15,655 nucleotides of DNA from Citromicrobium sp. (GTDB lineage: Bacteria > Pseudomonadota > Alphaproteobacteria > Sphingomonadales > Sphingomonadaceae): positions 1 to 15,655 of the forward strand of contig QFNA01000025.1 in NCBI GenBank assembly GCA_003248395.1, written 5' to 3'. Both the position numbers and the translations under genes were made by a program. The notes beneath the pieces were generated by a model. That model had not been told where the DNA came from. It saw only the letters and a program-made list of their open reading frames with translations, and made no database searches. Positions 1 to 6,183 of this stretch are shown in pieces (positions within the stretch are counted from its first letter, which is position 1; each line of letters starts with the position of its first letter).

Positions 1-574
1 CTACTCGCTTACCAAATATGTCGGCGGCCACTCCGATCTCGTCGCGGGCAGCGTCGCGGGCAGGAAGCGCTTCATCGATGCCATTCGCATGCTGCGCAAC
101 ACGATGGGCGGCATCTGCGACCCCAATACGGCGTGGATGCTCTGCCGGAGTCTCGAAACGGTCGAACTGCGCATGCAGCGTGCGGGCGAGAATGCGGAAA
201 AGGTCTGCGACTTCCTGTCCAGGCACCCGAAGGTCGAGGGCCTCGGCTACCTCGGCATGATCAAGGACGCACGCCAGCAGGACATCTACGACCGCCATTG
301 CCTTGGCGCTGGCTCGACCTTTTCCCTGCTGCTGAAGGGCGGCGAAGCCGAATGCTTCCGCTTCCTCGACGCGCTCAAGATCGCCAAGCTGGCCGTCAGC
401 CTCGGCGGGACCGAAACGCTCGCCAGCCACCCGGCCAGCATGACGCATCTCTCGGTCGCCGAAGGTCGCCGCGCCGAGCTCGGCATTTCGGAAAATCTCG
501 TGCGTATCAGCATCGGCATCGAAGACGCCGAGGACCTGATCGCCGACTTCGAACAGGCGCTGGAGGCGGTCTGA
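1..574 (+). CDS. Cys/Met metabolism PLP-dependent enzyme (C-terminal part, 5'-truncated by window edge)
   Basis: This is the C-terminal ~190 residues of a trans-sulfuration-family (cystathionine gamma-synthase / methionine gamma-lyase-like) pyridoxal-phosphate enzyme. Reading from base 2, the visible protein begins with the family's PLP-lysine signature, SLTKYVGGHSDLVAGS; the Schiff-base lysine is codon 14-16. The downstream small domain has the substrate-binding stretch GGTETLASHPASMTH, and the end ENLVRISIGIEDAEDLI is typical of the family. Members act on homoserine esters, cystathionine or methionine as cytosolic tetramers. The half seen here cannot tell which reaction it runs, so no symbol is given. 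The stop TGA (572-574) overlaps the proposed CTG start of the next gene, which suggests a two-gene operon with coupled translation. The N-terminus lies outside the window. Confidence 0.9.
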   Translation, partial: YSLTKYVGGHSDLVAGSVAGRKRFIDAIRMLRNTMGGICDPNTAWMLCRSLETVELRMQRAGENAEKVCDFLSRHPKVEGLGYLGMIKDARQQDIYDRHCLGAGSTFSLLLKGGEAECFRFLDALKIAKLAVSLGGTETLASHPASMTHLSVAEGRRAELGISENLVRISIGIEDAEDLIADFEQALEAV

Positions 575-1458
575 CAAGGATCGGCTTCCTCGCCTGTGCA
601 GATACTCTCCCCGGCGACGGTCCGCGCCGGGGAGACGCTTTCGAGCACGATCTGGAAGTTGCTGCACTGCGCCCGGCCTTTGCAGCGGCGGCGCTCGAAC
701 TGGTGGAAATCGACTGGCGCGCGCCGCCAGGGTCGTTCGACGATATCGCCCTTGTCCTGCTCGGCACGGCCTGGGATTACCAGGACCGTCCGGACGAATT
801 CCTTGCCCGACTCGATGCACTCGCTGCGCTCGGGATCATCGTCTGCAATCCGCCCGAGACCGTGCGCTGGAACATCGACAAGCGCTATTTGCAGGAACTG
901 GCGATGCGCGGCGCAACGACCGTGCCGACGCTCTGGCTCGACGATGCAGGCGCGCCAGACATCCGCGCCGCCATGGCCGAATTCGACGCCGACCGGGTGG
1001 TGGTCAAGCGGCAGGTCGGCGCAGGCGCGCTCGGCCAGCACAGTTTCACGCACGCAAGCCTGCTCGACGACGGTTGGCGCATGGGTCGGCCATGCATGGT
1101 CCAGCCCTTCCTGTCCGGGGTGGTAGAGGAAGGCGAATACTCGTTCGTCTTCATAGACGGCGCTTTCAGCCACGCCGTGCTCAAGCGCGCGGCCGAGGGC
1201 GAATATCGTATCCAGTCGCTCTACGGCGGGCGCGAGACCGCGTATGCACCCGATCCAGCCGACCTCGCCGCCGCGCAGGCCGTGCTGGCCGCATTGCCCT
1301 TCCCCGCCCCGCTTTATTGCCGCATCGATATGGCACGTCTGCCATCGGGCGAACTTGCGGTGATGGAGGCGGAAATGATCGAGCCCTACCTCTATCCCGA
1401 ACAGGCCCCGGCACTGGGCGAACGGCTCGCGGCGGCCGTATCGTCACGACTATCCTGA
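571..1458 (+). CDS. ATP-grasp ligase-like protein, apparent CTG start
   Basis: This 295-aa cytosolic protein has an ATP-grasp architecture. The N-terminal subdomain reads TRIGFLACADTLPGD, then DAFEHDLEVAALRP and LVEIDW. A lid and ATP-binding region includes RWNIDKRYLQEL and DRVVVKRQVGAGALGQHSF, where the lysine is the likely ATP contact. The C-terminal metal-binding segment is YCRIDMARLPSGELAVMEAE, with the acidic residues expected to bind Mg. ATP-grasp enzymes activate a carboxylate as acyl-phosphate and join it to an amine or thiol; the substrate here is unknown. No ATG, GTG or TTG lies near the conserved N-terminus. A perfect GGAGG at 562-566 precedes CTG (571-573) by four bases, and this CTG overlaps the upstream stop as CTGA, so I place the start there. 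The last 67 bases overlap the convergent exporter gene. Pairing with a trans-sulfuration enzyme suggests amino-acid-related chemistry (inference). Confidence 0.82.
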   Translation: MTRIGFLACADTLPGDGPRRGDAFEHDLEVAALRPAFAAAALELVEIDWRAPPGSFDDIALVLLGTAWDYQDRPDEFLARLDALAALGIIVCNPPETVRWNIDKRYLQELAMRGATTVPTLWLDDAGAPDIRAAMAEFDADRVVVKRQVGAGALGQHSFTHASLLDDGWRMGRPCMVQPFLSGVVEEGEYSFVFIDGAFSHAVLKRAAEGEYRIQSLYGGRETAYAPDPADLAAAQAVLAALPFPAPLYCRIDMARLPSGELAVMEAEMIEPYLYPEQAPALGERLAAAVSSRLS

Positions 1459-2357
1459 GCAGGTTGCAGCGTTCGCCCGGCGCGCCTGCTCCCGCCCGAT
1501 TGCATTGCCGTGCCGAGCGATGCCAGCGCCACCAGCCCGATCGCAAACCACTGCACCACTGTCAGCACCTCGCCCAGCAGCACCAGCCCGACCAGCGCCG
1601 CGATGGCCGGCTCGGCGCTCGCCAGCGTGCCATAGGTGCCGGAGGGCATGCGGCGCAGCGCGACCATCTCCAGCGCATAGGGGATGGCGCTCGACACCAG
1701 CCCGACGGCGAGGCCCAGCATGATGATGTCCCGGCTGAGCAGCGAAGCGCCTGCCTGCGCGATGCCCACCGGCGTCGCCACCAGCGCCGCTATCGCCATC
1801 CCGACCGCGACGACCGGTGCGCCGGCGGCATTGCCCGCCTTCTTGCCGGCGATGATATAGACGGCCCAGCAAACCGCCGCCGCCAGCGCAAAGCCGATCC
1901 CGCGCCAGTCGAGCGCCGCAACCTCACCGCCCAGCGGCAGCAGCAGCGCGAGACCCAGCACGGCAAGCGCGATCCACGCAAGGTCCGACCGGCGGTTCGA
2001 CGTCAGCACCGCCACCGCCAGCGGGCCGGTGAACTGGATCGCCATGGTCACGCCCAGCGGGATGAAACTTATCGCCTGGTAGAACGCCAGGTTCATGCCG
2101 CCCAGCGCCGCGCCATACAGCAGCAGCGCCCGCCAATCCGCGTTCAGCCTGATCCGCCACGGCCTGAACACTGCGCACAGGATCGTGGCCGAAACGACCA
2201 GCCTCACCATGGTCGCCCCACCGGGGCCGATTGCCGCGATCAGGCCCTTGGCCATCGACGCGCCGACCGAGATGAGGAGCATGGCGAGGAACAGTGTGCC
2301 CACCGCGACCAGATCGACGCGCGCGAGGGCCTCGCGCCAGTTAAGTGCTGCGAACAT
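1392..2357 (-). CDS. EamA/DMT-family amino-acid exporter, RhtA-like
   Basis: This inner-membrane transporter of about 321 aa belongs to the drug/metabolite transporter (EamA) superfamily and most resembles RhtA, the threonine/homoserine exporter. Two repeats of about five hydrophobic helices are visible. The first includes AVGTLFLAMLLISVGASMAKG and GGMNLAFYQAISFIPLGVTM. The second includes GIGFALAAAVCWAVYIIAGK and SAEPAIAALVGLVLLGEVLT. An ATG at 2375 is possible, but it has no ribosome-binding site. The ATG at 2357 has AGAGAG eight bases upstream and begins MFAALNWREAL, so I prefer it. The C-terminus carries a hydrophilic, Ala/Ser/Arg-rich tail of about 30 residues, encoded where the gene runs antisense into the ATP-grasp gene. 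The tail makes the protein longer than E. coli RhtA (295 aa). The divergent Lrp/AsnC regulator is a common partner of amino-acid exporters. Export of homoserine or threonine would fit the PLP enzyme nearby, but substrate is inference. Confidence 0.87.
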   Translation of the reverse strand: MFAALNWREALARVDLVAVGTLFLAMLLISVGASMAKGLIAAIGPGGATMVRLVVSATILCAVFRPWRIRLNADWRALLLYGAALGGMNLAFYQAISFIPLGVTMAIQFTGPLAVAVLTSNRRSDLAWIALAVLGLALLLPLGGEVAALDWRGIGFALAAAVCWAVYIIAGKKAGNAAGAPVVAVGMAIAALVATPVGIAQAGASLLSRDIIMLGLAVGLVSSAIPYALEMVALRRMPSGTYGTLASAEPAIAALVGLVLLGEVLTVVQWFAIGLVALASLGTAMQSGGSRRAGRTLQPAQDSRDDTAAASRSPSAGACSG

Positions 2358-2389
2358 CGCTAAATCTCTCTTCATGAAACGGGGTGTAT

Positions 2390-2407
2390 GCGCCTAAGGA
2401 TAGGCGC
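2390..2407. promoter_or_regulatory. perfect 18-bp palindrome, candidate operator between exporter and Lrp regulator
   Basis: The two 7-bp arms GCGCCTA and TAGGCGC flank AGGA. The site lies in the 104-bp divergent gap between the exporter start (2357) and the regulator start (2462). A second, weaker inverted repeat (GGCGG / CCGCC) lies at 2421-2437. Lrp/AsnC regulators bind short imperfect palindromes next to their own gene and the divergent target, so this is a plausible binding site. No convincing -35/-10 pair was recognised in the gap, although promoters for both genes must lie here or just outside it. Confidence 0.4.
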
Positions 2408-2461
2408 TTCACGGGATAAAGGCGGTCTCATTCCGCCACTGCGCAACTGGATTTATCGTTT

Positions 2462-2953
2462 ATGCCCCCTGCAAAGAGAGGAAATGCCGCGCTCGACGAA
2501 TTCGACCTGCGGCTGCTCGAATTGCTGCAGGCCGATGCCCATGCGCCGATGGAGGCGATCGCGAGCCAGATCGGCCTTTCCACACCCGCCTGCTACCGGC
2601 GCGTCCGGCGCCTGCGCGAGACCGGCGCGATCAGGCGCGAAGCTGCGCTGGTCGATCCGGCGACGATGGGCTGGCCGATCTCCCTGCTGGTCTTCATCAC
2701 GCTCGAACGCGAAGGGCCCGCCACCATGCGCGAGGTCATGGACAATCTCGAGAAGGTGCCCGAAGTGATCGAGGCGTGGAATGTCACCGGCGACCACGAT
2801 TTCATCGTTCGCATGGTAGCCCGCGACATGGAAAGCTACGATGCGCAGGTGGTCGATCTTTTCGCCGCGGACGAGAATATCCGCAGCTTCAAGACCGTCG
2901 TCATCCTCCGCCAGGCCAAGCATCGCAGCCCGATCCCGTCTGCGCCGGATTAG
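2462..2953 (+). CDS. Lrp/AsnC family transcriptional regulator
   Basis: This 163-aa DNA-binding protein has the standard two-part Lrp/AsnC layout. The N-terminal winged helix-turn-helix covers about residues 11-60 (LDEFDLRLLELLQADAH, then ASQIGLSTPACYRRVRRL as the recognition region). The C-terminal RAM-type ligand-binding domain covers about 70-150 and contains VIEAWNVTGDHDFIVRMVA, matching the conserved G-x-x-D region that lines the effector pocket. These regulators form dimers and octamers and sense amino acids. Divergent placement beside an RhtA-like exporter strongly suggests it controls that exporter in response to an amino acid (known pattern for the family; the specific link is inference). 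The ATG at 2462 gives the normal family length. The upstream ribosome-binding site is weak. Confidence 0.93.
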   Translation: MPPAKRGNAALDEFDLRLLELLQADAHAPMEAIASQIGLSTPACYRRVRRLRETGAIRREAALVDPATMGWPISLLVFITLEREGPATMREVMDNLEKVPEVIEAWNVTGDHDFIVRMVARDMESYDAQVVDLFAADENIRSFKTVVILRQAKHRSPIPSAPD

Positions 2954-2978
2954 CGAGCCCAGACAAAGCGCCATGGTG

Positions 2979-2992
2979 CTCCGAAGACGGAG
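2979..2992. terminator. short hairpin between convergent genes, weak terminator candidate
   Basis: The arms CTCCG and CGGAG flank a GNRA-like loop, AAGA, in the 47-bp gap between the regulator stop (2953) and the end of the convergent Imm26-like gene (3001). No T-tract follows on either strand, so intrinsic termination would be weak. The position is the main argument. Confidence 0.22.
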
Positions 2993-3000
2993 AGCGAAAC

Positions 3001-3522
3001 CTACACGCCCTGACGCTTCATCTGTTCGACGATAACCCCTTCAATCGCTGAGCGGGTCTGGCCGAGCAAGGGGCTGACGCGCCAGTTCTCCGCATCCTCG
3101 TCGGAAACGCGGCCAAGGTCGGTGAACTCGTCTTCCAGCGTGAAGTAGCTCCATCGGCCAGGCCCGCTGCCGCGCAGGAACGGGATGTCGTACAATGCCT
3201 CGGGGCGATAATCCGGGTCCTTATGCACGATTTTCCAGGGCCGCTTGCGCCGCTTGTGTTCGATATTGTCTGCCAGGATTCCCACCGGACCGAACAGCCG
3301 CCCCGATTGCAGGATCGCGGGGTCATACACAGGTGCATCATGCCGCGTGCGAAAGAATTCCGCGATATTCGCACCGTCCGTGGCATTCATCTGGCGACCG
3401 AACGCGAAGCTGCCGTCCGGCAAGGGCACCGAAAACACATCGCCGATTGCGATCCCCCTGAATTCGCGACCGAACCAGTCGAATCCGTTCTTGTTGAGCC
3501 TGGGGGGTTCTGGCGGGTGCAA
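3001..3522 (-). CDS. Imm26-like protein (putative orphan immunity protein), TTG start
   Basis: This 173-aa hydrophilic protein has no signal peptide or membrane segment. Near the N-terminus it has the stretch GIAIGDVFSVPLPDGSFAFG, which resembles the opening of the Imm26 immunity-protein family (a GDVFxIPLxDGxxxxG-type start). The rest is rich in aromatic and charged residues (e.g. KRPWKIVHKDPDYRP, GRWSYFTLEDEFTDLG) and matches no other family I recognise. The start is TTG at 3522, supported by GGAG eight bases upstream; no ATG lies in frame before the conserved part. Imm26 proteins are normally encoded beside polymorphic toxins, but no toxin gene lies within the window. It may therefore be an orphan immunity gene or a domesticated relative. 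It lies downstream of the TonB-like gene on the same strand, 76 bases away, with nothing recognisable in between. The family call is from memory of the motif and only moderate. Confidence 0.68.
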   Translation of the reverse strand: MHPPEPPRLNKNGFDWFGREFRGIAIGDVFSVPLPDGSFAFGRQMNATDGANIAEFFRTRHDAPVYDPAILQSGRLFGPVGILADNIEHKRRKRPWKIVHKDPDYRPEALYDIPFLRGSGPGRWSYFTLEDEFTDLGRVSDEDAENWRVSPLLGQTRSAIEGVIVEQMKRQGV

Positions 3523-3598
3523 GAGATGCGCTCCAATCAGTCGTTTCGGCGCCTCGACTCGTCTGTCATTTGGAACCGGAGTAGTCCGCCGATACGCG

Positions 3599-4672
3599 CT
3601 ACCCCATGCGATAGTCGACCCGCTGGTAACACCCGCTCGCCCCGAACTCGCTACGCGAACGCTTCGCCCTCATCAGCATCGCCTTGGCCGCATCGCCAAA
3701 GACGCTGCTCGGTTGCGCATCGACCACCTCGACGTCTGAAATTTCGCCCCAGGGTGCGTAGGAATACCGCACGATGGCCCACCCTTCGATCAGGCGACGC
3801 TCGAATTCCATCGGATAGTGGAGGACCGGCTCCCGATCCCACCTGACGTATTCGCATGCGGCATCGGAGGTGGAGGGCAAGTCGGAGAAGGTGCTCGGCG
3901 CGGGCAGGATATCCGCATTGCGCCAATAGGGGATCGAGCATCCATGTCTCGGGAGGCGGCCGCGATAACGCGACCTTGCGACCGCCTCGATCGTCGCAGT
4001 GTCGAGCGCGGCATTCCCAGTTCCGGCAACCACGCGCACATTGCGGGTTCGACCGTCGGCTTCGATGTCGAAACTGGCCATCGTCCAGTCGCGAGAGCCA
4101 CGCTTGCCCGGAATTTTGTCGAGGTCGGGGTGAGCGACCGATAGCGGCTCAACGATGGGCGCTTCCATGCAATTGCCCTGACCATAGATCCGCTGCCAGG
4201 CGTTTCGCGGCAGGCTCTGGTTATTCGCCGTAATATCATACGAAACCAGCTCGGCGAGGGGCGCATCGGCGAAGGGCGCAAACTTCGCAGTGTAGGAAAT
4301 CCGGCAATTCGTCCGCGGTGAACTTGACGCGAAGCGGCTGGCGGCCAGCGCGGCGGAAAAGTCGTCGGTGTGGAATCGGTTGGCTTCTTGGTCGGGCGCT
4401 ATGGAGATCGTGCGACCGTTTTCGTCTATCGCGAAGATCATCGTCACCGGTTCGCGCTGGTCCGCCCCGTTCGGCCCGAGCACATTCATGGGCCGTGCCA
4501 GTTCCACCACCTCGGGATCACCCGCATTCTCGCACTGTACTGGCCCCGGGAAATGCATGACTAGGCCACCATTGCCATCGGAATACGCCGCCGAAACATC
4601 GACGGGTGGCGGCGTGGCCGCGCCTGCAGTGGCGATGCCGGCTGCGACCCAAGCGATCGGAACGAATTTCAT
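3599..4672 (-). CDS. Secreted protein with three TonB-C-terminal-like units
   Basis: This 357-aa protein begins with a signal peptide (MKFVPIAWVAAGIATAGAA, cleavage likely near residue 19), so it probably acts in the periplasm. Three consecutive units resemble the C-terminal domain of TonB/TolA energy transducers. Unit 1 is at about 75-130 (VTMIFAIDENGRTISI ... CRISY). Unit 2 is at about 195-250 (ASFDIEADGRTRNVRVV ... ARSRYRG ... GCSIPYW). Unit 3 is at about 294-355 (AIVRYSYAPWGEISDVEVVD ... GCYQRVDY). Each has the beta-strand / 'D-x-x-G-x' turn / amphipathic helix / Cys-containing strand order. No N-terminal transmembrane anchor or Pro-rich linker typical of a true TonB is present, so it is probably not an energy transducer. 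Starts at 4684 (ATG, GGGGAG only one base away) and 4672 (ATG, GGGGAG three bases away) are both possible; I chose 4672 because the protein then begins directly with the signal peptide. The function is unknown. Confidence 0.82.
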   Translation of the reverse strand: MKFVPIAWVAAGIATAGAATPPPVDVSAAYSDGNGGLVMHFPGPVQCENAGDPEVVELARPMNVLGPNGADQREPVTMIFAIDENGRTISIAPDQEANRFHTDDFSAALAASRFASSSPRTNCRISYTAKFAPFADAPLAELVSYDITANNQSLPRNAWQRIYGQGNCMEAPIVEPLSVAHPDLDKIPGKRGSRDWTMASFDIEADGRTRNVRVVAGTGNAALDTATIEAVARSRYRGRLPRHGCSIPYWRNADILPAPSTFSDLPSTSDAACEYVRWDREPVLHYPMEFERRLIEGWAIVRYSYAPWGEISDVEVVDAQPSSVFGDAAKAMLMRAKRSRSEFGASGCYQRVDYRMG

Positions 4673-4748
4673 ATGCTCCCCCATTCTCCCCTGCGGGTCT
4701 TGCCACAGCGCCCGATGATCGCAACCCGCTTATCGCCCTATTCGGCAA

Positions 4749-5282
4749 TCACCCCGTCCACTCGCGGCGGTCCTCGGCCGCTTTCAGCACTTCATACGCC
4801 AGTTGCAGTTTCTGGAATTCGACTGCGGCTTCCTTGTCGCCGGGCTTGACGTCGGGATGCACGGTCTTGGCCTTCTCACGCCAGGCCTTCTTGACCGCTG
4901 CGAAATCGGCATCGGCCTCCAGCTCCAGCACCTCGAGGGCGCGCATCTCGTCCGCGCTGCGCGAACCATCGCCGCTCCCGGCCCAGCCATAATGCTGCGC
5001 TTCGGCATATCCGGCGTTTTCGCTGCGCTCGGCCTTGGCGCGCTGCTCCTTTTCCGCCTTGTCGAGCCCCTCGAAATAATCCCACTTCTGGTTGTATTCG
5101 GCAGCGTGCTTCTGACAGAACATCCAGCGTTCGGGACTGTTCGGCGATTTCGGGGCGGGACAATCGCCGGGTTCCTCGCAGCCATGCCTGTCACAAAGCC
5201 GCACCGTCGCAGCCTCGCGCTGCGCCTCATATCCGCGCCACCGCGGGAAACCCCAGTCGTTCGAACGGCGCGCCTTAGGCAT
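4749..5282 (-). CDS. J-domain (DnaJ-like) protein with N-terminal Cys/His cluster
   Basis: This 177-aa cytosolic protein has a C-terminal J domain at about residues 113-175. The obligatory HPD tripeptide is visible (KAKTVHPDVKPGDKEAA, His142-Pro143-Asp144), followed by the helix FQKLQLAYEVLKAAEDRR. J domains stimulate the ATPase of Hsp70/DnaK. The protein lacks the G/F-rich and zinc-finger regions of DnaJ, so it is a specialised co-chaperone. The N-terminus instead holds Cys30, His33, Cys35, Cys41, Cys56 and His59 (CDRHGCEEPGDC and MFCQKHAAEY), which could bind a metal. A charged linker rich in Lys/Glu/Ala (about 72-90) follows. The start ATG at 5282 gives the longest conserved reading but has a poor ribosome-binding site. 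The gene stands alone on its strand, 76 bases upstream of the TonB-like gene. Confidence 0.88.
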   Translation of the reverse strand: MPKARRSNDWGFPRWRGYEAQREAATVRLCDRHGCEEPGDCPAPKSPNSPERWMFCQKHAAEYNQKWDYFEGLDKAEKEQRAKAERSENAGYAEAQHYGWAGSGDGSRSADEMRALEVLELEADADFAAVKKAWREKAKTVHPDVKPGDKEAAVEFQKLQLAYEVLKAAEDRREWTG

Positions 5283-5302
5283 GGGAAAACTTCTGGAGAA
5301 AA

Positions 5303-5434
5303 TTGATCATCGATCTGGGCATGACAGCCAATCTAGAGGTGCAGCAAGCTGGCGCAAGCATGGAAAGCAACGATCTCGCTGCGGATGAGCGCAACCTTCC
5401 GTTCATCCAAGCGAACATAAAGGCGCGGACATGA
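5303..5434 (+). CDS. small ORF A, 43 aa (candidate), TTG start
   Basis: This candidate 43-aa hydrophilic, acidic peptide begins at TTG with GGAG at 5295-5298, four bases upstream; an internal ATG at 5321 would give 37 aa. It contains ANLEVQQAGASMESNDLAAD and ends KART. Its TGA overlaps the ATG of the next small ORF as ATGA, a layout typical of translationally coupled bacterial genes. Against it: its start is only 20 bases from the divergent J-domain start, so its promoter would have to lie inside that gene, and its codon third positions are less GC-rich than those of the neighbouring genes. No family is recognised. Confidence 0.3.
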   Translation: MIIDLGMTANLEVQQAGASMESNDLAADERNLPFIQANIKART

Positions 5435-5580
5435 GCAAACAGCTTGGCTTCTCGGCCGCGATTTCCGTGGCCGCTTGCGCGCTTGTCGCCTTGGCGTCGA
5501 GCCTTGGGGATCTCGATTTCGATGTCCCCCACCATCTGGCCAGCAATCCGTTTCCGATCGGGATTGTCGTGATCCAGTAG
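5431..5580 (+). CDS. small ORF B, 49 aa, hydrophobic N-terminus (candidate)
   Basis: This candidate 49-aa peptide begins MSKQLGFSAAISVAACALVA. Its one hydrophobic segment (about residues 5-25) could be a signal peptide or a single membrane anchor. It is followed by an acidic, His-containing tail (LGDLDFDVPHH) and ends in IGIVVIQ. The ATG has AAGG seven bases upstream and overlaps the stop of small ORF A. About three quarters of its third codon positions are G or C, which fits coding. A hairpin begins seven bases after its stop. I do not recognise the protein; it could be a small exported or membrane peptide, or a chance ORF. Confidence 0.38.
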   Translation: MSKQLGFSAAISVAACALVALASSLGDLDFDVPHHLASNPFPIGIVVIQ

Positions 5581-5586
5581 GAAAGA

Positions 5587-5613
5587 CGGGTTCCGGCAAC
5601 GCGCCGAAACCCG
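5587..5613 (-). terminator. intrinsic terminator hairpin downstream of pal
   Basis: The 11-base arms CGGGTTCCGGC and GCCGAAACCCG pair with one mismatch around the loop AACGC. Read on the minus strand, the hairpin lies 12 bases after the pal stop and is followed by the T-rich run GTCTTTCC, as expected for a rho-independent terminator. On the plus strand it follows small ORF B but lacks a T-tract. It separates convergent transcripts and ends the tol-pal unit. Confidence 0.65.
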
Positions 5614-5625
5614 CCTCTAAACCAC

Positions 5626-6144
5626 TCAGTTGATTGTCACGGTCGCCGCGCGGCGGTTCTGCGCCCATGCGGATTCGTTCGAACCCAGGGCAACAGGCCG
5701 TTCCTTGCCGTAACTGATCGTCCGGATGCGATTGGCGGGAATGCCAACGCTGACGAGGTAATTCTTGGCCGCATTCGCACGCCGCTCACCCAGCGCCAGG
5801 TTGTAATCGCGCGTGCCGCGTTCGTCGGCATGGCCTTCGATCGTGAAGCTGACGTTCGGATATTGGGCGAAATACTGCGCCTGGACCTGCAGCTTCTGCG
5901 AATCTTCCGCATCGACGTTGTACCGGTCGGTCTCGAAATAGATGACGGTGTTGGTCTGGCCGACCGCATCGATGAAGTGCTGCATCGATCCGGGTCCGGC
6001 GACATTGTCGGTTGGCGGCGGCACCGGCGTGGTGGTGCCGGTATCGGTCGGCGGCGGCGGCAGTTCTTCCGGTGCCTTTTTCGAGCACGCGGCAAGCGCC
6101 AGCGCTGACGAAAGCATTGCGACGGTTGCGATACGCGTATTCAT
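5626..6144 (-). CDS. pal: Peptidoglycan-associated lipoprotein Pal
   Basis: Pal is an outer-membrane lipoprotein that binds peptidoglycan and, with TolB, links the outer membrane to the Tol motor for envelope constriction and integrity. The 172-aa sequence starts with a lipoprotein signal whose lipobox is LAAC; Cys20 is the lipidated residue. A Pro/Thr-rich linker (about 27-47) follows, then the OmpA-like domain (about 63-172) with TIEGHADERGTRDYNLALGE and RRANAAKNYL. The Asp107 and Arg122 region forms the diaminopimelate-binding site in the family. The ATG at 6144 has AGGGGA about eight bases upstream. The gene follows tolB after an 83-base gap, unlike the overlapping genes before it, and a terminator lies directly downstream. 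Confidence 0.97.
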   Translation of the reverse strand: MNTRIATVAMLSSALALAACSKKAPEELPPPPTDTGTTTPVPPPTDNVAGPGSMQHFIDAVGQTNTVIYFETDRYNVDAEDSQKLQVQAQYFAQYPNVSFTIEGHADERGTRDYNLALGERRANAAKNYLVSVGIPANRIRTISYGKERPVALGSNESAWAQNRRAATVTIN

Positions 6145-6183
6145 ATGGCTGTCCCCTTCTTTCAGACAACTTGCTTTGCGATA

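Noticed and set aside
133..570. In-frame upstream extension of the ATP-grasp gene to an ATG at 133
   Set aside because: It lies out of frame over the conserved PLP enzyme, and its sequence is Arg/Pro-rich and non-homologous; the conserved N-terminus begins at the CTG at 571.
286..1173. Long minus-strand open frame opposite the PLP enzyme and ATP-grasp genes
   Set aside because: It is antisense to two recognisable proteins, has no family motifs, and is explained by GC-rich codon bias.
1074..2363. 429-residue plus-strand frame opposite the exporter
   Set aside because: It is an Arg/Gln/His-rich low-complexity translation typical of the antisense of a membrane protein; the RhtA-like reading on the minus strand is clearly real.
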